A stretch of 64,000 nt of DNA from the NCBI RefSeq assembly GCF_002001015.1, contig NZ_MUNO01000019.1:1-64000 (forward strand), written 5' to 3'. The position numbers were made by a program, and so were the translations under genes. The notes under the pieces were generated by a model, which was not told the origin of the DNA, did not search any database, and saw nothing but the letters and a program-made list of their open reading frames with translations. Of the stretch, positions 28,435 to 37,158 are shown piece by piece. The stretch comes from Polaromonas sp. A23 (lineage in GTDB: Bacteria; Pseudomonadota; Gammaproteobacteria; Burkholderiales; Burkholderiaceae_C). Each line of letters begins with the position of its first letter. Position 1 is the stretch's first letter.

Positions 28435-29169
28435 TCATACCGGAGCTGTTCCCGGTTCTTGCCGGTACTTAAGGCTTGATTTGTCGATGACTATTTTGTG
28501 GCGATCCAGCTGCTCCATCAACTCACCGGGAACGGAGTCTCTCAGTGGGTTAATGAAAACTCTCTCGATCAGCATTTGCACATTCACTGGAACACGTATG
28601 CCTTTGGTCAGCCGCGCAAGGTCAACGTTTCTTGGGTCAATCTTCCAGAGCAACAGGCGAAACTCGCGTTCATCAAAGTATGGAATATCCTTTGTCATCA
28701 CCAGATTGAACACATTACCTACGGGTGTTCGTTCACGCATAAAGTCTACGTAGTCGACTGTGCCGCCCGTGATTGCGCCAGCAAAGCCATCAAAGGAGGC
28801 TTGAACGCGCTCGAAGGTGGTTCGCACCGCGATGCCACGCTCGGCGTATGCCTTCCACATGAGATACGACTCACTTTCGTTCATGTGCCAGCAGCTTGCA
28901 AAGAACTCAGCTTGGTTCTCTTCGTATTTCTTGACCTCTTCCCACGCCGAACCCTCGTTGCTATGGTTCTGCGCTTTAAACCAGCGTGCCAGGTGCTCCC
29001 GTGTTCGATGGGTTAGCGAGCCTTCTAATCCATCTGAGAAAGCGGGTAAATGAGTGAAGAACAGCTCTTCGGATTGGAGGAGATCTAAAAGCCGCTCATA
29101 GGGAAAGTATCGCCACAGCGGTTGCCTAGTGTTTGCCGGATAACGCAGCGTTTTGTGCCGTTCGAACAT
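28435..29169 (-). CDS. DUF2971 domain protein
   Basis: 244 aa. The DUF2971 pattern is visible: WRYFPYERLLDLLQSEELFF at about 19-38, FASCWHMNESESYLMWKAYA around residue 90 (conserved Trp-His and Glu-Ser-Met-Trp), GIAVRTTFERV, and FDEREFRLLLW near 165. The biochemical function of DUF2971 is unknown to me; such genes are scattered and typical of accessory regions. The start ATG at 29169 lies about 15 nt after a GTTGGGC heptamer (minus strand). Confidence 0.7.
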   Translation of the reverse strand: MFERHKTLRYPANTRQPLWRYFPYERLLDLLQSEELFFTHLPAFSDGLEGSLTHRTREHLARWFKAQNHSNEGSAWEEVKKYEENQAEFFASCWHMNESESYLMWKAYAERGIAVRTTFERVQASFDGFAGAITGGTVDYVDFMRERTPVGNVFNLVMTKDIPYFDEREFRLLLWKIDPRNVDLARLTKGIRVPVNVQMLIERVFINPLRDSVPGELMEQLDRHKIVIDKSSLKYRQEPGTAPV

Positions 29170-29452
29170 AGTGCTTTATGGCGCCCAACCTTGACATATC
29201 CCGCAACACTGCGGAGTAACATGGCCAGTAGTCAATGACACAGATTGCTATCCACGCGGCCACTGGACCAAATTCGTGAGCGGATTCAGTATTTGCACTA
29301 TAGCCGTCCAACCAAGAAGGCCAGCCTGCATTTGGGTGCCCCTCTGCATCCGTTAGCGCGGGGACGGCCAAATGCGGTATTCACGCAACATGGCAAAACC
29401 GGTGTCGATCCCTTCCTGGACATGTTCGCCCCTTGTTGAACGCGTTGGCTGC

Positions 29453-29516
29453 CTGATCCGCTATTAATTCAATAGCTGCTAACGCTCGTATTCAAAAGGG
29501 TAGCACCTGTTTTCAT
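29453..29516 (+). repeat. Dispersed palindromic repeat, left member of an inverted pair
   Basis: GATCCGCTATTAATTCAATA, GCTGCTAACGCTCGTATTCA, AAAGGGTAGCACCTGTTTTC. Plus orientation. Confidence 0.75.
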
Positions 29517-29569
29517 GCATAAGCAACGCAGATGCACATCGCTGGGCACTAAAAAGACCGGTATTCAAG

Positions 29570-29632
29570 CATCAAATCAGCAGTTTGCCCAGGCGTTACG
29601 GGCGCCGATAGCTATTAAATCAGTAGCAACTC
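29570..29632 (-). repeat. Dispersed palindromic repeat, right member of an inverted pair
   Basis: Minus-strand reading: GCTACTGATTTAATAGC, TATCGGCGCCCGTAACGCC, TGGGCAAACTGCTGATTTGA. It faces the copy at 29453-29516 about 55 nt away. Confidence 0.75.
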
Positions 29633-29707
29633 CTGTCCAGGCACTACCCTACAACAGTTCGCCCCGGCGGAACAAGATGCACTCCACGACTCGTGTCCAA
29701 TACCGAC

Positions 29708-30343
29708 ATGAACACCCTCACCTCCCCCGTCATCCTTGAAGTGAAAGGCCTGGGTTTTCGCTACCCCGGGCACACGCTGTTCTCGCAATGGTCGGCTTCG
29801 CTGTCGTCTGGCGTTACGCTGGTTCTGGGTGGTGACGGGCGTGGCAAGACGACGCTGTTGCGTCTGCTGGCCGGGGAACTGGCGGCCGATGCGGGGCAGC
29901 TTTGCATCAACGGAATCAATCTGAAGGCGCATGCCAAGGACTACCGCCAGCAGGTCTTCTGGACAGAGCCACGCACGACTGCGTTTGACCACATGACACC
30001 GGCGCAGTACTTCGATTTTCAGCGCAGCATGTGTGCCGGTTTTAATGACGATGTGTTGGCCCAATGTGTGGATGGCCTGTCGCTGGCGCCGGAGCTGAAC
30101 AAGCAGGTCTTCATGCTGTCTACCGGCTCGAAGCGGAAAGTGTGGATGGCGGCGGCGTTTGCCTCGGGTGCGGCGCTGACGTTGTTGGACATGCCGTTTG
30201 CCGCGCTGGACAAGGCGTCGATTGTGTATGTACTGTCCCTACTGGAAGAAGCCGCAGCCCATCCTTCGCGTGCTTTCGTGGTGGCTGACTATGTGGCGCC
30301 GCCCGGAGTGCCGCTGGCCGGAACAATCGATTTGGGCGACTAG
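29708..30343 (+). CDS. Orphan ABC-type ATP-binding protein with altered Walker B
   Basis: 211 aa from the ATG at 29708 (an in-frame GTG lies at 29693). A small ABC ATPase, similar in size to CcmA-type subunits: Walker A GGDGRGKTT at about 41-49, a Q-loop-like QQVFWTEP, signature region LSTGSKRKVWMAAAF and Walker B LTLLDMPFAALD. The usual catalytic Glu after the Walker B Asp is Met, and the signature deviates from LSGGQ, so ATP hydrolysis may be weak or lost. No permease gene is adjacent; the stop overlaps the convergent DTW gene by 4 nt. Its partner is unknown. Confidence 0.75.
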   Translation: MNTLTSPVILEVKGLGFRYPGHTLFSQWSASLSSGVTLVLGGDGRGKTTLLRLLAGELAADAGQLCINGINLKAHAKDYRQQVFWTEPRTTAFDHMTPAQYFDFQRSMCAGFNDDVLAQCVDGLSLAPELNKQVFMLSTGSKRKVWMAAAFASGAALTLLDMPFAALDKASIVYVLSLLEEAAAHPSRAFVVADYVAPPGVPLAGTIDLGD

Positions 30344-30996
30344 GCCTTTTCCTGCCGATAGGCGAGTTGCTGCGCCACAAAATTGTCAAAGGCGGTCAGC
30401 AAAGGTTGAAACTTTTCAGCATCGCCTTCGAGTTGCATCAGCGCCGCACAAGTAGCCTCCAGCGTGGAGAGTTGGTCGGGTTGACGGGCTTTACGAATGC
30501 GGTACCTCGAAGGCGGCAGGCCTTGTAGCGACAGGCGCGGCAAGTGCTGCAGCGCGGGGTTGAGGTAAAGCATCTTGCGGCTCTTGCGCCAGGTGCCGTC
30601 CAGCACCAACAGGCGCAGGCTGGCGGGCTCTTGCGAGGCTTCTGCCGGCAACACAGGTGGAGCAGCAATACCCAATGCCCGGTCTTGCGGCATGTCGGGG
30701 TACAGAAGAAGGGATTGCCTGACTTTGCCCTTCGCCTCCGCTGAAGCTGACGGCGCACCGAACAACTCGTGGTCTGTAAACACCTCCCCGGTCAGCAGGC
30801 GGCTGTGCGGCAGGCACAGGTGCAGCAGCCGCGCGCTGCCCTTGGGGTTGTCGGCTTCCATGGGATGCTGAAGAATCAACACGTCTACCTCATGCGCCAC
30901 CGGCGTGACCCAGGCGCAAATGCAGGCGCCCTGCGGGCGCAGGCAGCTTGCGCAGCGCGCCCGCACAGGCGAGGTCAGGGGTACTGGTGGTGACAT
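30340..30996 (-). CDS. DTW-domain protein, probable tRNA acp3U transferase (TapT/YfiP-like)
   Basis: About 218 aa from the ATG at 30996; an open extension to 31020 runs into a repeat and is unlikely. Conserved elements: the zinc-type cysteine cluster RCASCLRPQGACICAW at the N terminus, LQHPMEADNPKGSARLLHL (about 42-60) and the DTW-equivalent VLDGTWRKSRKML, then SRYRIRKA and LSTLEA. E. coli TapT adds a 3-amino-3-carboxypropyl group from SAM to U47 of tRNAs. The function here is inferred from family. Confidence 0.85.
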   Translation of the reverse strand: MSPPVPLTSPVRARCASCLRPQGACICAWVTPVAHEVDVLILQHPMEADNPKGSARLLHLCLPHSRLLTGEVFTDHELFGAPSASAEAKGKVRQSLLLYPDMPQDRALGIAAPPVLPAEASQEPASLRLLVLDGTWRKSRKMLYLNPALQHLPRLSLQGLPPSRYRIRKARQPDQLSTLEATCAALMQLEGDAEKFQPLLTAFDNFVAQQLAYRQEKA

Positions 30997-31011
30997 GTCA
31001 GGCAAGGCGAT

Positions 31012-31068
31012 GGCTATCAAATAGATAGCTGGTTGCGCCCGTGATTAAAGGGCCAGTGGCCAATATGA
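31012..31068 (+). repeat. Dispersed palindromic repeat upstream of the DTW gene
   Basis: GGCTATCAAATAGATAGCTG, GTTGCGCCCGTGATTAAAGG, GCCAGTGGCCAATATGAC. It lies between the DTW gene start and the terC stop. Confidence 0.85.
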
Positions 31069-31081
31069 CCACGAAGAACCC

Positions 31082-31858
31082 TCATTCCGGAGCATCAACA
31101 CCCGGGGGGCGCCCACCCGCAACATAGGGCGCGTGCAGGTGCGCCGGCTTGGCTGAGCGGCGGCGCAGGCGCAGGTTGAGCATCTCCACGCCCACCGAGA
31201 AAGCCATCGCGAAATAAATGTAGCCTTTGGGCACATGGTGATCGAAGCCTTCTGCAATCAGCGCCACGCCAACCACCACCAGGAAGGACAAAGCCAGCAT
31301 CTTGACAGTGGGGTGCTGTGACACGAAGCGCCCTATAGCACCGGCAAACAGCATCATCAGGCCAACAGAAGCAATCACCGCAGCAATCATCACGGCCAGC
31401 TCGTCCACCATGCCGACGGCGGTGATGATGGAGTCCAGCGAAAACACCATGTCCACCACCATGATCTGCAAAATCACGGCGGCAAGGGTGGCCTTGACGG
31501 TACTGGATGCGTGCCCTTCTTCTCCCTCCAGCGACTGGTGAATCTCACCCGTGCTTTTCCAGATAAGGAAGAGCCCGCCGCCAATGAGGATCATGTCGCG
31601 CCCTGAAATCTCCTGCTTGAACACAGTGAACATCGGCTCGACCAACCCGATGATCCAGGACAGCACCAGCAGCAGGCCAATGCGCATGAACATGGCCATG
31701 AACAGGCCCACCCGGCGCGCCAGTTCCTGCTTCTCCTTGGGCAGCTTGTCCACCAGTATGGAGATGAAAACAATGTTGTCGATGCCCAGCACCAGCTCCA
31801 GCGCAGTGAGCGTTGCAAAGGCTATCCAGGCTTGTGGGTCAGTCAACAATTCCATCAT
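31082..31858 (-). CDS. TerC-family integral membrane protein
   Basis: 258 aa with about seven membrane segments. The two family signatures with metal-binding acids are clear: TALELVLGIDNIVF (about 18-31) and VVDMVFSLDSIITAVGM (about 133-149). TerC-family proteins (Alx, MeeF/YceF, YoaE) are linked to manganese export or metalation of secreted proteins and to alkaline or tellurite stress; which role applies here cannot be told. The C terminus is a basic cytoplasmic tail. A repeat of another family follows upstream. Confidence 0.88.
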   Translation of the reverse strand: MMELLTDPQAWIAFATLTALELVLGIDNIVFISILVDKLPKEKQELARRVGLFMAMFMRIGLLLVLSWIIGLVEPMFTVFKQEISGRDMILIGGGLFLIWKSTGEIHQSLEGEEGHASSTVKATLAAVILQIMVVDMVFSLDSIITAVGMVDELAVMIAAVIASVGLMMLFAGAIGRFVSQHPTVKMLALSFLVVVGVALIAEGFDHHVPKGYIYFAMAFSVGVEMLNLRLRRRSAKPAHLHAPYVAGGRPPGVDAPE

Positions 31859-31904
31859 GGCGATTCTCCGGTGGACAGAAGTTCTTTACAAGCAGGGGCC
31901 GCGG

Positions 31905-31985
31905 GACTGGCTTTGCCAGACCGCAGGCGCAGCGGCCCCCTCGGGGGGCAGGGAGCGACACGCAGTGCGCGACCGTGGGGGCCCA
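31905..31985 (-). repeat. Second dispersed repeat family (GGCCCCC...GAGGGGGC), copy 1
   Basis: On the minus strand: GGCCCCCACGGTCGCGCACT, GCGTGTCGCTCCCTGCCCCC, CGAGGGGGCCGCTGCGCCTG. It ends exactly at the AI-2E gene stop. The copy at 44141-44215 shares the same order of blocks. Confidence 0.7.
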
Positions 31986-33155
31986 TCACGAACCCAGGAA
32001 TTCACCCAACGGCTTAAGGTCATCCACCCGGTCACACACAGACTTGACCATCATCATGATGGGAATGCCCAACAGCAAACCCCACACGCCCCAGAGCCAG
32101 CCCCAGGCCAGCAGGGCCACAAACACCGCCACCGGGCTCAACCGGCTGGCGCGGCTGGTGAGCCAGGGCGTAATCAGGTTGCCAACGATGGTGTGAATCA
32201 CCAATGAGGCGCCGCCCACCAGCAGCGCCATATTGAGCGAGCCAAATTGCAGAAAAGCCACCAGCGCGGTGGCCACCGCGGTCACCAGCGAGCCCACGTA
32301 AGGCACCAGGTTGAGCACACAGGCGGCAATGCCCCAGACCGCGGCATTTTCCAGCCCGATGGCCCACAGTGCGAGCCAGGTCAACACGCCCACCAGCAGG
32401 CTGGTGAACAGCTGCACCTGCAGGTAGCGCTGGATCTGCTCGGTGACTTCATGCAGGGCTTGCAGCGTCACCTTCTTGTCGCTGATGCTGGGGCCGGCCA
32501 GCTTGAGGAGCTTGCGCCGGAAGCTGTCGCCCGAAAGCAGCAGAAAAAAGGTCAGGAAGATGACCACGGTGATCTGGCCGAGCAGTGCAATCAGGCCGAT
32601 CGTGCCGGTCCACAGGTAGTCCTTGACGTTGAACCGGGCCCGCTCGACCACCACCCGCATGGCGCCGCGATTGTTGCCAGGGCCGGCGCCCTCCTGCGCA
32701 GCCTGCTCAATCTGCGATGCGGCCTTCTGCACTGTGTCCAGTGTGCTGTCGGATTTGCCACTCCTGGTTTTCATGGCGTACCTGAATTTTTGTGCCGCCA
32801 CAGGCAGCGACTCGATCAGTTGCCCGGCTTCATCCCGCAACGACCAGGTGGTGGTACCCAACACACCGACAACGGCCAACATCAATACGGAAGAAGCCAG
32901 CCAGCGTGGCACGCGCTTGAGTTCCAGCCAGTTGACCACCGGAGAAAACGCGTAGCTGAACAGAACGCTCAGCATCACCGGAATAAACACCATCTTCGCC
33001 CAGTGAAGGACGAACAGGATGCCCAGCCCGGCCAGCACCATCAGCGACATGCTGCGAATGTCCACCGGCATGTGCAGCAGCAATCGCTCCGGTTCGGGAA
33101 AGGTGGTCACCCCGGGTTCGTCGGGCGGGGAATCAGGCGCGCGTTCTTCGGTCAT
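31986..33155 (-). CDS. AI-2E family transporter (PerM/TqsA-like)
   Basis: 389 aa from the ATG at 33155, which has a good ribosome-binding site (AAGGAAAC); the open frame to 33197 is not needed. About eight membrane segments: a first cluster (about 38-100), a soluble coiled-coil-like loop (about 120-180), and a C-terminal cluster with the family's conserved VPYVGSLVTAV, LITPWLTSRASRLSPVAVF and GWLWGVWGLLLGIPIMMM. Members export autoinducer-2 or act as Na+/H+ antiporters; the substrate here is unknown. Confidence 0.9.
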   Translation of the reverse strand: MTEERAPDSPPDEPGVTTFPEPERLLLHMPVDIRSMSLMVLAGLGILFVLHWAKMVFIPVMLSVLFSYAFSPVVNWLELKRVPRWLASSVLMLAVVGVLGTTTWSLRDEAGQLIESLPVAAQKFRYAMKTRSGKSDSTLDTVQKAASQIEQAAQEGAGPGNNRGAMRVVVERARFNVKDYLWTGTIGLIALLGQITVVIFLTFFLLLSGDSFRRKLLKLAGPSISDKKVTLQALHEVTEQIQRYLQVQLFTSLLVGVLTWLALWAIGLENAAVWGIAACVLNLVPYVGSLVTAVATALVAFLQFGSLNMALLVGGASLVIHTIVGNLITPWLTSRASRLSPVAVFVALLAWGWLWGVWGLLLGIPIMMMVKSVCDRVDDLKPLGEFLGS

Positions 33156-33313
33156 GGGTTTCCTTGTCAGGCCCGGTTGCGGCGCTACCCGGGGCAAGGC
33201 CGCCGCAGGGAGCTGTCTCCACCATAGGTATCCCTGTATTTCACCGAAGAAGGCCGGCCTGGCTTGCAGGACGCCGGCTCCAAAAAAGGTAGGCTTTTTG
33301 GGCAGGCGCCCGC

Positions 33314-34060
33314 TCAGCCTGAAATGGCCTCACGAACCGCACTGAGCTGGCGGCGCGAAACTGCCAACAGCTCGTCAATACCGGTCAGCCGCACTGCCCA
33401 GCCTTCGCCTTCTTCCGGATCGAAATGCTTTTCGAGCGCGCGCATGGCGCGGCGCGCAACCAGCGCATTGCGATGAATACGCATGAACTGCTGGGCGTAT
33501 TTTTCTTCCAGCTCATTGAGGCTGCCGTCAAGAATGTAACTTTTCCCTGCGGTACGCACCGTGACGTACTTCAGCTCGGCTTTGAGGTACAGCACCTCCG
33601 CCAGCGGGACACGCTCGGTCCGGCCCCGGTCCTGGATGATCAGGCATTCACCGCTCAAATCTGCCTGCAGCCCTTTATTTGCCTGCGCCAGTCGCTCTAC
33701 TTTTTGTAGCGCCTGCTGCAAACGCTCAAGCCGTACAGGTTTCGTCAGGTAATCCACCGCCTCGAGCTCAAAGGCCTGCACCGCGTGCTCGGAATGCGCC
33801 GTGACAAACACCACCGCCGGCGGCGACTGCATTTGCGCAAGGGTTTTTGCCAGGGTGATGCCGTCCACCCCGGGCATGCGAACGTCGAGCAGGACCACAT
33901 CGAAGTCTTCGCGTCGCAGCGCTTCCATGGCCTGCAATGCGTGGCCCGCTTCCGCGGCCACGGTGGCGCCCGGGCTGGTGCAGTCGCCCAGCAGCGTACG
34001 CAAGCGCGACCGCGCCAGCGCCTCGTCATCCACAATCAGCGCCCTGAGCTTTCCTGTCAT
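33314..34060 (-). CDS. LytTR-family response regulator (AlgR-like)
   Basis: 248 aa. An N-terminal receiver domain carries the acidic pair DDE (11-13), the phospho-acceptor Asp59 in VVLLDVRMPG and Lys in DYLTKPV (about 112). The C-terminal LytTR DNA-binding domain (about 150-245) includes VRTAGKSYILDGSLNELEEK and FMRIHRNALVARRAM. Its start overlaps the kinase stop by 4 nt, so they form a two-component operon. The order argH / kinase / regulator matches the argH-algZ-algR block of Pseudomonas, where the pair controls alginate and type IV pili; regulon here unknown. Confidence 0.93.
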   Translation of the reverse strand: MTGKLRALIVDDEALARSRLRTLLGDCTSPGATVAAEAGHALQAMEALRREDFDVVLLDVRMPGVDGITLAKTLAQMQSPPAVVFVTAHSEHAVQAFELEAVDYLTKPVRLERLQQALQKVERLAQANKGLQADLSGECLIIQDRGRTERVPLAEVLYLKAELKYVTVRTAGKSYILDGSLNELEEKYAQQFMRIHRNALVARRAMRALEKHFDPEEGEGWAVRLTGIDELLAVSRRQLSAVREAISG

Positions 34061-35118
34061 AGCGGAATCTCCAGCCTCACTTGAAACACCTCGTCCTTGA
34101 ACACGGTCTTGAATTGCGCCTGCACATCATGCAGCAGCGCCAGGCGCTCGCGCACGTTGGCCAGCGCCAGGCCGTGCCCCCGCTCGCCGACGCCTGAGGG
34201 TGTGGAGTTGGTCACCTTGAGGACCACCACGCTGCCGCGGCGTTCGGTTGTTATCTTGATCTGGGCGCCCTGGGCACTCGGCTCAACCCCATGGCGCACA
34301 GCGTTTTCAACCAGCGGCTGCAGCAGCAGGGGCGGCAGTTTTGCCCCATCGGCTGCCGGGTCCAGGCTCCATTGCACCTGCAGACGGTCACCGAAGCGGA
34401 TCTGTTCAATGGCCATGTAGCGTCGCGCCAGGGCAATTTCCTGCCCAAGCGTGACCGACTCGGCCTGGTCGGCCAACGCGTGGCGAAACAGCTCGCTCAG
34501 GTCTTCCAGCACGGCTTCGGCCTTGGCCGGCTCGGCACGCACCAAGGCGATAGCGCTGTTGAGCGTGTTGAACAGAAAATGCGGGCGAATGCGCGATTGC
34601 AGCTCGGCCAGCCGCGCCGCGGTAGCCGCCGGGGTGCGCGCCTTGGCGCGCCAAACCAGGCCGGCCACCAGCACCGACGACAACAAGGTACCGGCGGCCG
34701 CGCTGGCCCACCATGGCGCTGGGTCAAGCATGTTCATCATGACCAACAGGCCGCAACCGTACAACCCGGCCAGCGCCCCCAACACCATGCCGGCCACCCA
34801 CTGCAGCACCGTGGTCAGCCGCGCCAGCCGCTCCTTGAGCAGGCAGGCCGCGATCAACCATGCCAGCGTGGCCGGCAGCACGCCGCCGGTCAGCAGCGAA
34901 AAGCGCAACAGCCAGTCGATAAACAGGCCAGGGCCGAACATGGCGCCCACGCCCACCACTGCCTCGACAAACAGCACCGCGCGCAGCACCACCCCCACGT
35001 TACAGGCGTCGAAAACATTGGCCCGGAGCGGAAGATGCACGGGGTTGTCTCCAGGCACAGTGAAGCCCCCCAGGACGGTGGACTCTCCAAAAGACGACAG
35101 GTCGGGCTTGGTCTGCAT
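34057..35118 (-). CDS. LytS/AlgZ-type membrane sensor histidine kinase
   Basis: 353 aa. A membrane region of four to six segments (about 45-170, e.g. LLRFSLLTGGVLPATLAWLIAACLL and GLYGCGLLVMMNML) is followed by the His_kinase domain with its phospho-acceptor in LQSRIRPHFLFNTLNSAIAL (about 193-212). The HATPase domain has LLLQPLVENAVRHGVEP (N box) and GERGHGLALANVRERLALLH (G box). No periplasmic sensor domain is apparent. Paired with the LytTR regulator and divergent from argH. Confidence 0.92.
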   Translation of the reverse strand: MQTKPDLSSFGESTVLGGFTVPGDNPVHLPLRANVFDACNVGVVLRAVLFVEAVVGVGAMFGPGLFIDWLLRFSLLTGGVLPATLAWLIAACLLKERLARLTTVLQWVAGMVLGALAGLYGCGLLVMMNMLDPAPWWASAAAGTLLSSVLVAGLVWRAKARTPAATAARLAELQSRIRPHFLFNTLNSAIALVRAEPAKAEAVLEDLSELFRHALADQAESVTLGQEIALARRYMAIEQIRFGDRLQVQWSLDPAADGAKLPPLLLQPLVENAVRHGVEPSAQGAQIKITTERRGSVVVLKVTNSTPSGVGERGHGLALANVRERLALLHDVQAQFKTVFKDEVFQVRLEIPL

Positions 35119-35152
35119 GAAAAAAGTCGATTGTTGGGCTGTCCGGGCGGCC

Positions 35153-35182
35153 TTTTCAGGGTTTCCGGCAGACAGATAAAAT
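35153..35182 (+). promoter_or_regulatory. Candidate argH promoter
   Basis: TTTTCA (35153-35158) and TAAAAT (35177-35182) are 18 nt apart, about 140 nt upstream of the likely argH start and within the algZ/argH divergent gap. Moderate matches only. Confidence 0.35.
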
Positions 35183-35321
35183 CAAGTCCTTAGTATTGCA
35201 CCGGCCGCAAGCTTAAACCCCGCGTCAAACCCGTACTTGCCCGGAAAAAAGCCAGCCGGTGGCCCTGCCCCGACCAACGTGCCCTGCGCTGCAGGCCAGC
35301 GGTACCCAAAGAAAGCCTGAA

Positions 35322-36731
35322 GTGAGCCAACTCGACAAAAAATCCGAAGCCTGGTCGGCCCTGTTCTCCGAACCCATGAGCGACCTGGTCAAACGCTACA
35401 CCGCAAGCGTGTTTTTTGACAAGCGGCTGTGGCAGGCCGACATCACCGGCTCACTGGCGCACGCCGACATGCTGGCGGCGCAAAAAATCCTCGGCTCCGC
35501 CGACCATGCGGCCATCCAGAAGGGCATGGCGCAAATTGCGTCGGAGATCGAGTCCGGCGCTTTTGAGTGGAAGCTCGACCTCGAAGACGTGCACCTGAAC
35601 ATTGAAGCCCGCCTGACGCAACTGGTGGGCGACGCCGGCAAACGCCTGCACACCGGCCGATCCCGCAACGACCAGGTGGCCACCGACGTGCGCCTGTGGC
35701 TGCGCGGCGAGATTGACCTGATAGACGCCCTGCTGACCGACCTGCAGAAAGCGCTGGTTGATATTGCCGAGAAAAACGTCGAGGTCATCCTGCCTGGTTT
35801 CACCCACCTGCAGGTGGCCCAGCCGGTGAGTTTTGGCCACCACATGCTGGCTTACGTTGAAATGTTTGCGCGCGACGCCGAGCGCCTGCAGGACGTGCGC
35901 AAACGCGTGAACCGCCTGCCGCTGGGCGCCGCCGCACTGGCCGGCACCAGCTACCCGCTGGACCGCGAACGTGTCGCCAAAACCCTGGGCATGGTGGATG
36001 CGCAAGGCCAGCCGCAGGTTTGCCAGAACAGCCTGGACGCAGTGAGCGACCGGGACTTTGCGATTGAATTCACCGCCGCCGCCTCGCTGGCCATGGTGCA
36101 CATCAGCCGCATGAGCGAAGAGCTGATTTTGTGGATGAGCCAGAACTTCGGTTTCATTGAGATTGCCGACCGCTTCACCACCGGCTCGTCCATCATGCCG
36201 CAGAAGAAAAACCCCGACGTGCCCGAACTCGCACGCGGCAAGACCGGCCGCGTGGTCGGCCACCTGATGGGCCTGATTACCCTGATGAAAGGCCAGCCGC
36301 TGGCCTACAACAAGGACAACCAGGAAGACAAGGAGCCGCTGTTCGACACCGTCGACACGCTGAAAGACACGCTGCGCATCTTCGCCGAGATGGTGGGCGG
36401 CATCACCGTCAAACCCGAAGCCATGGAGCGCGCTGCCCTGAAGGGCTACGCCACCGCCACCGACCTGGCCGACTACATGGTCAAGAAAGGCCTGCCCTTC
36501 CGCGATGCGCATGAGGCTGTCGCACACGCCGTCAAAGCTGCCATCTCGCACGCAGTGGATTTGTCAGAGTTGCCGCTGGCGGTGCTGCAGCAGTTCAACC
36601 CGAAGATTGAAAAAGACGTGTACGACGTGCTGAGCCTGCGCGGCTCACTGAACGCGCGCAATACGCTGGGCGGCACGGCACCGGCGCAGGTGCGGGCGCA
36701 GATCGCCCGGCATCGCGCGCGGCTGGCTTGA
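35322..36731 (+). CDS. argH: Argininosuccinate lyase
   Basis: 469 aa from the GTG at 35322 ([18 protein letters not shown]), normal family length; the frame is open from 35259, but that extension has no family likeness. The enzyme splits argininosuccinate into arginine and fumarate, the last step of arginine synthesis. Motifs: [12 protein letters not shown] (about 113-124), [13 protein letters not shown] (catalytic His region), and the fumarase/aspartase signature [20 protein letters not shown] with the catalytic Ser. Ends 10 nt from the convergent cytochrome gene. Confidence 0.97.
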   Translation: MSQLDKKSEAWSALFSEPMSDLVKRYTASVFFDKRLWQADITGSLAHADMLAAQKILGSADHAAIQKGMAQIASEIESGAFEWKLDLEDVHLNIEARLTQLVGDAGKRLHTGRSRNDQVATDVRLWLRGEIDLIDALLTDLQKALVDIAEKNVEVILPGFTHLQVAQPVSFGHHMLAYVEMFARDAERLQDVRKRVNRLPLGAAALAGTSYPLDRERVAKTLGMVDAQGQPQVCQNSLDAVSDRDFAIEFTAAASLAMVHISRMSEELILWMSQNFGFIEIADRFTTGSSIMPQKKNPDVPELARGKTGRVVGHLMGLITLMKGQPLAYNKDNQEDKEPLFDTVDTLKDTLRIFAEMVGGITVKPEAMERAALKGYATATDLADYMVKKGLPFRDAHEAVAHAVKAAISHAVDLSELPLAVLQQFNPKIEKDVYDVLSLRGSLNARNTLGGTAPAQVRAQIARHRARLA

Positions 36732-36741
36732 ACACCCCGGC

Positions 36742-37158
36742 TTACTTTTTAGAAAGCGATCCGAGGTAGGTCACCACGTCCAGCCGGTCGCCCGCCGTCT
36801 CTACCTGGTAACCCATGGCCTGGCCGGGCACCACGGCTTCAGGATTGGTGAGCCAGGCCAGCAGCTTGTCGCGGTTCCACACATGGGACGCCGCACGCAG
36901 GGCTTGGGAATAGGAAAATTCCGGCGCCTTGCCCGCCTTACGGCCGAACACGGTTCCTAAAGCCGGGCCCACGCGATGGCTGTCCAGGCTGTGGCAGGCG
37001 ACGCAGCGCGACTCGAAAATCATCTTCCCCCTGGCAGCTGAGCCGGCCTCCTGCGCGTGCGCCCATTCCGGCAGCACGACTGACAGCGCCAGCAACACGG
37101 CCAGGGCCGTGAGCTGGCGCTGTCCCGCACACCCGGGCAGAAATGTGCGGCTTCCCAT
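36742..37158 (-). CDS. Exported class I cytochrome c
   Basis: 138 aa. A signal peptide (about 1-35, cleavage likely after AHA) precedes one haem c site, CVACH (Cys52, Cys55, His56), and a distal Met115 in PGQAMGY. This is a mitochondrial-type small soluble cytochrome c (FGRKAGKAPEFSYS is typical of the c2 group). Its ATG overlaps the ferritin-like gene stop (TGATG at 37156-37160), so the pair is co-translated, suggesting a joint periplasmic electron-transfer or iron function. Confidence 0.9.
   Translation of the reverse strand: MGSRTFLPGCAGQRQLTALAVLLALSVVLPEWAHAQEAGSAARGKMIFESRCVACHSLDSHRVGPALGTVFGRKAGKAPEFSYSQALRAASHVWNRDKLLAWLTNPEAVVPGQAMGYQVETAGDRLDVVTYLGSLSKK

Larger units (their letters stand above)
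29170..29707. other. Gene-free stretch with two inverted repeat copies
   Basis: About 540 bp. An 81-aa open frame on the minus strand (29126-29371) overlaps the DUF2971 start and has no family resemblance. The right half holds two copies of the dispersed repeat in opposite orientation. I see nothing else. Confidence 0.5.

Noticed and set aside
33688..33722. Possible repeat copy in the LytTR regulator gene
   Set aside because: CTCTACTTTTTGTAGCGCCT shares arms and part of the core but lacks the AAGGGC and GATTTGAT parts; left as unproven.
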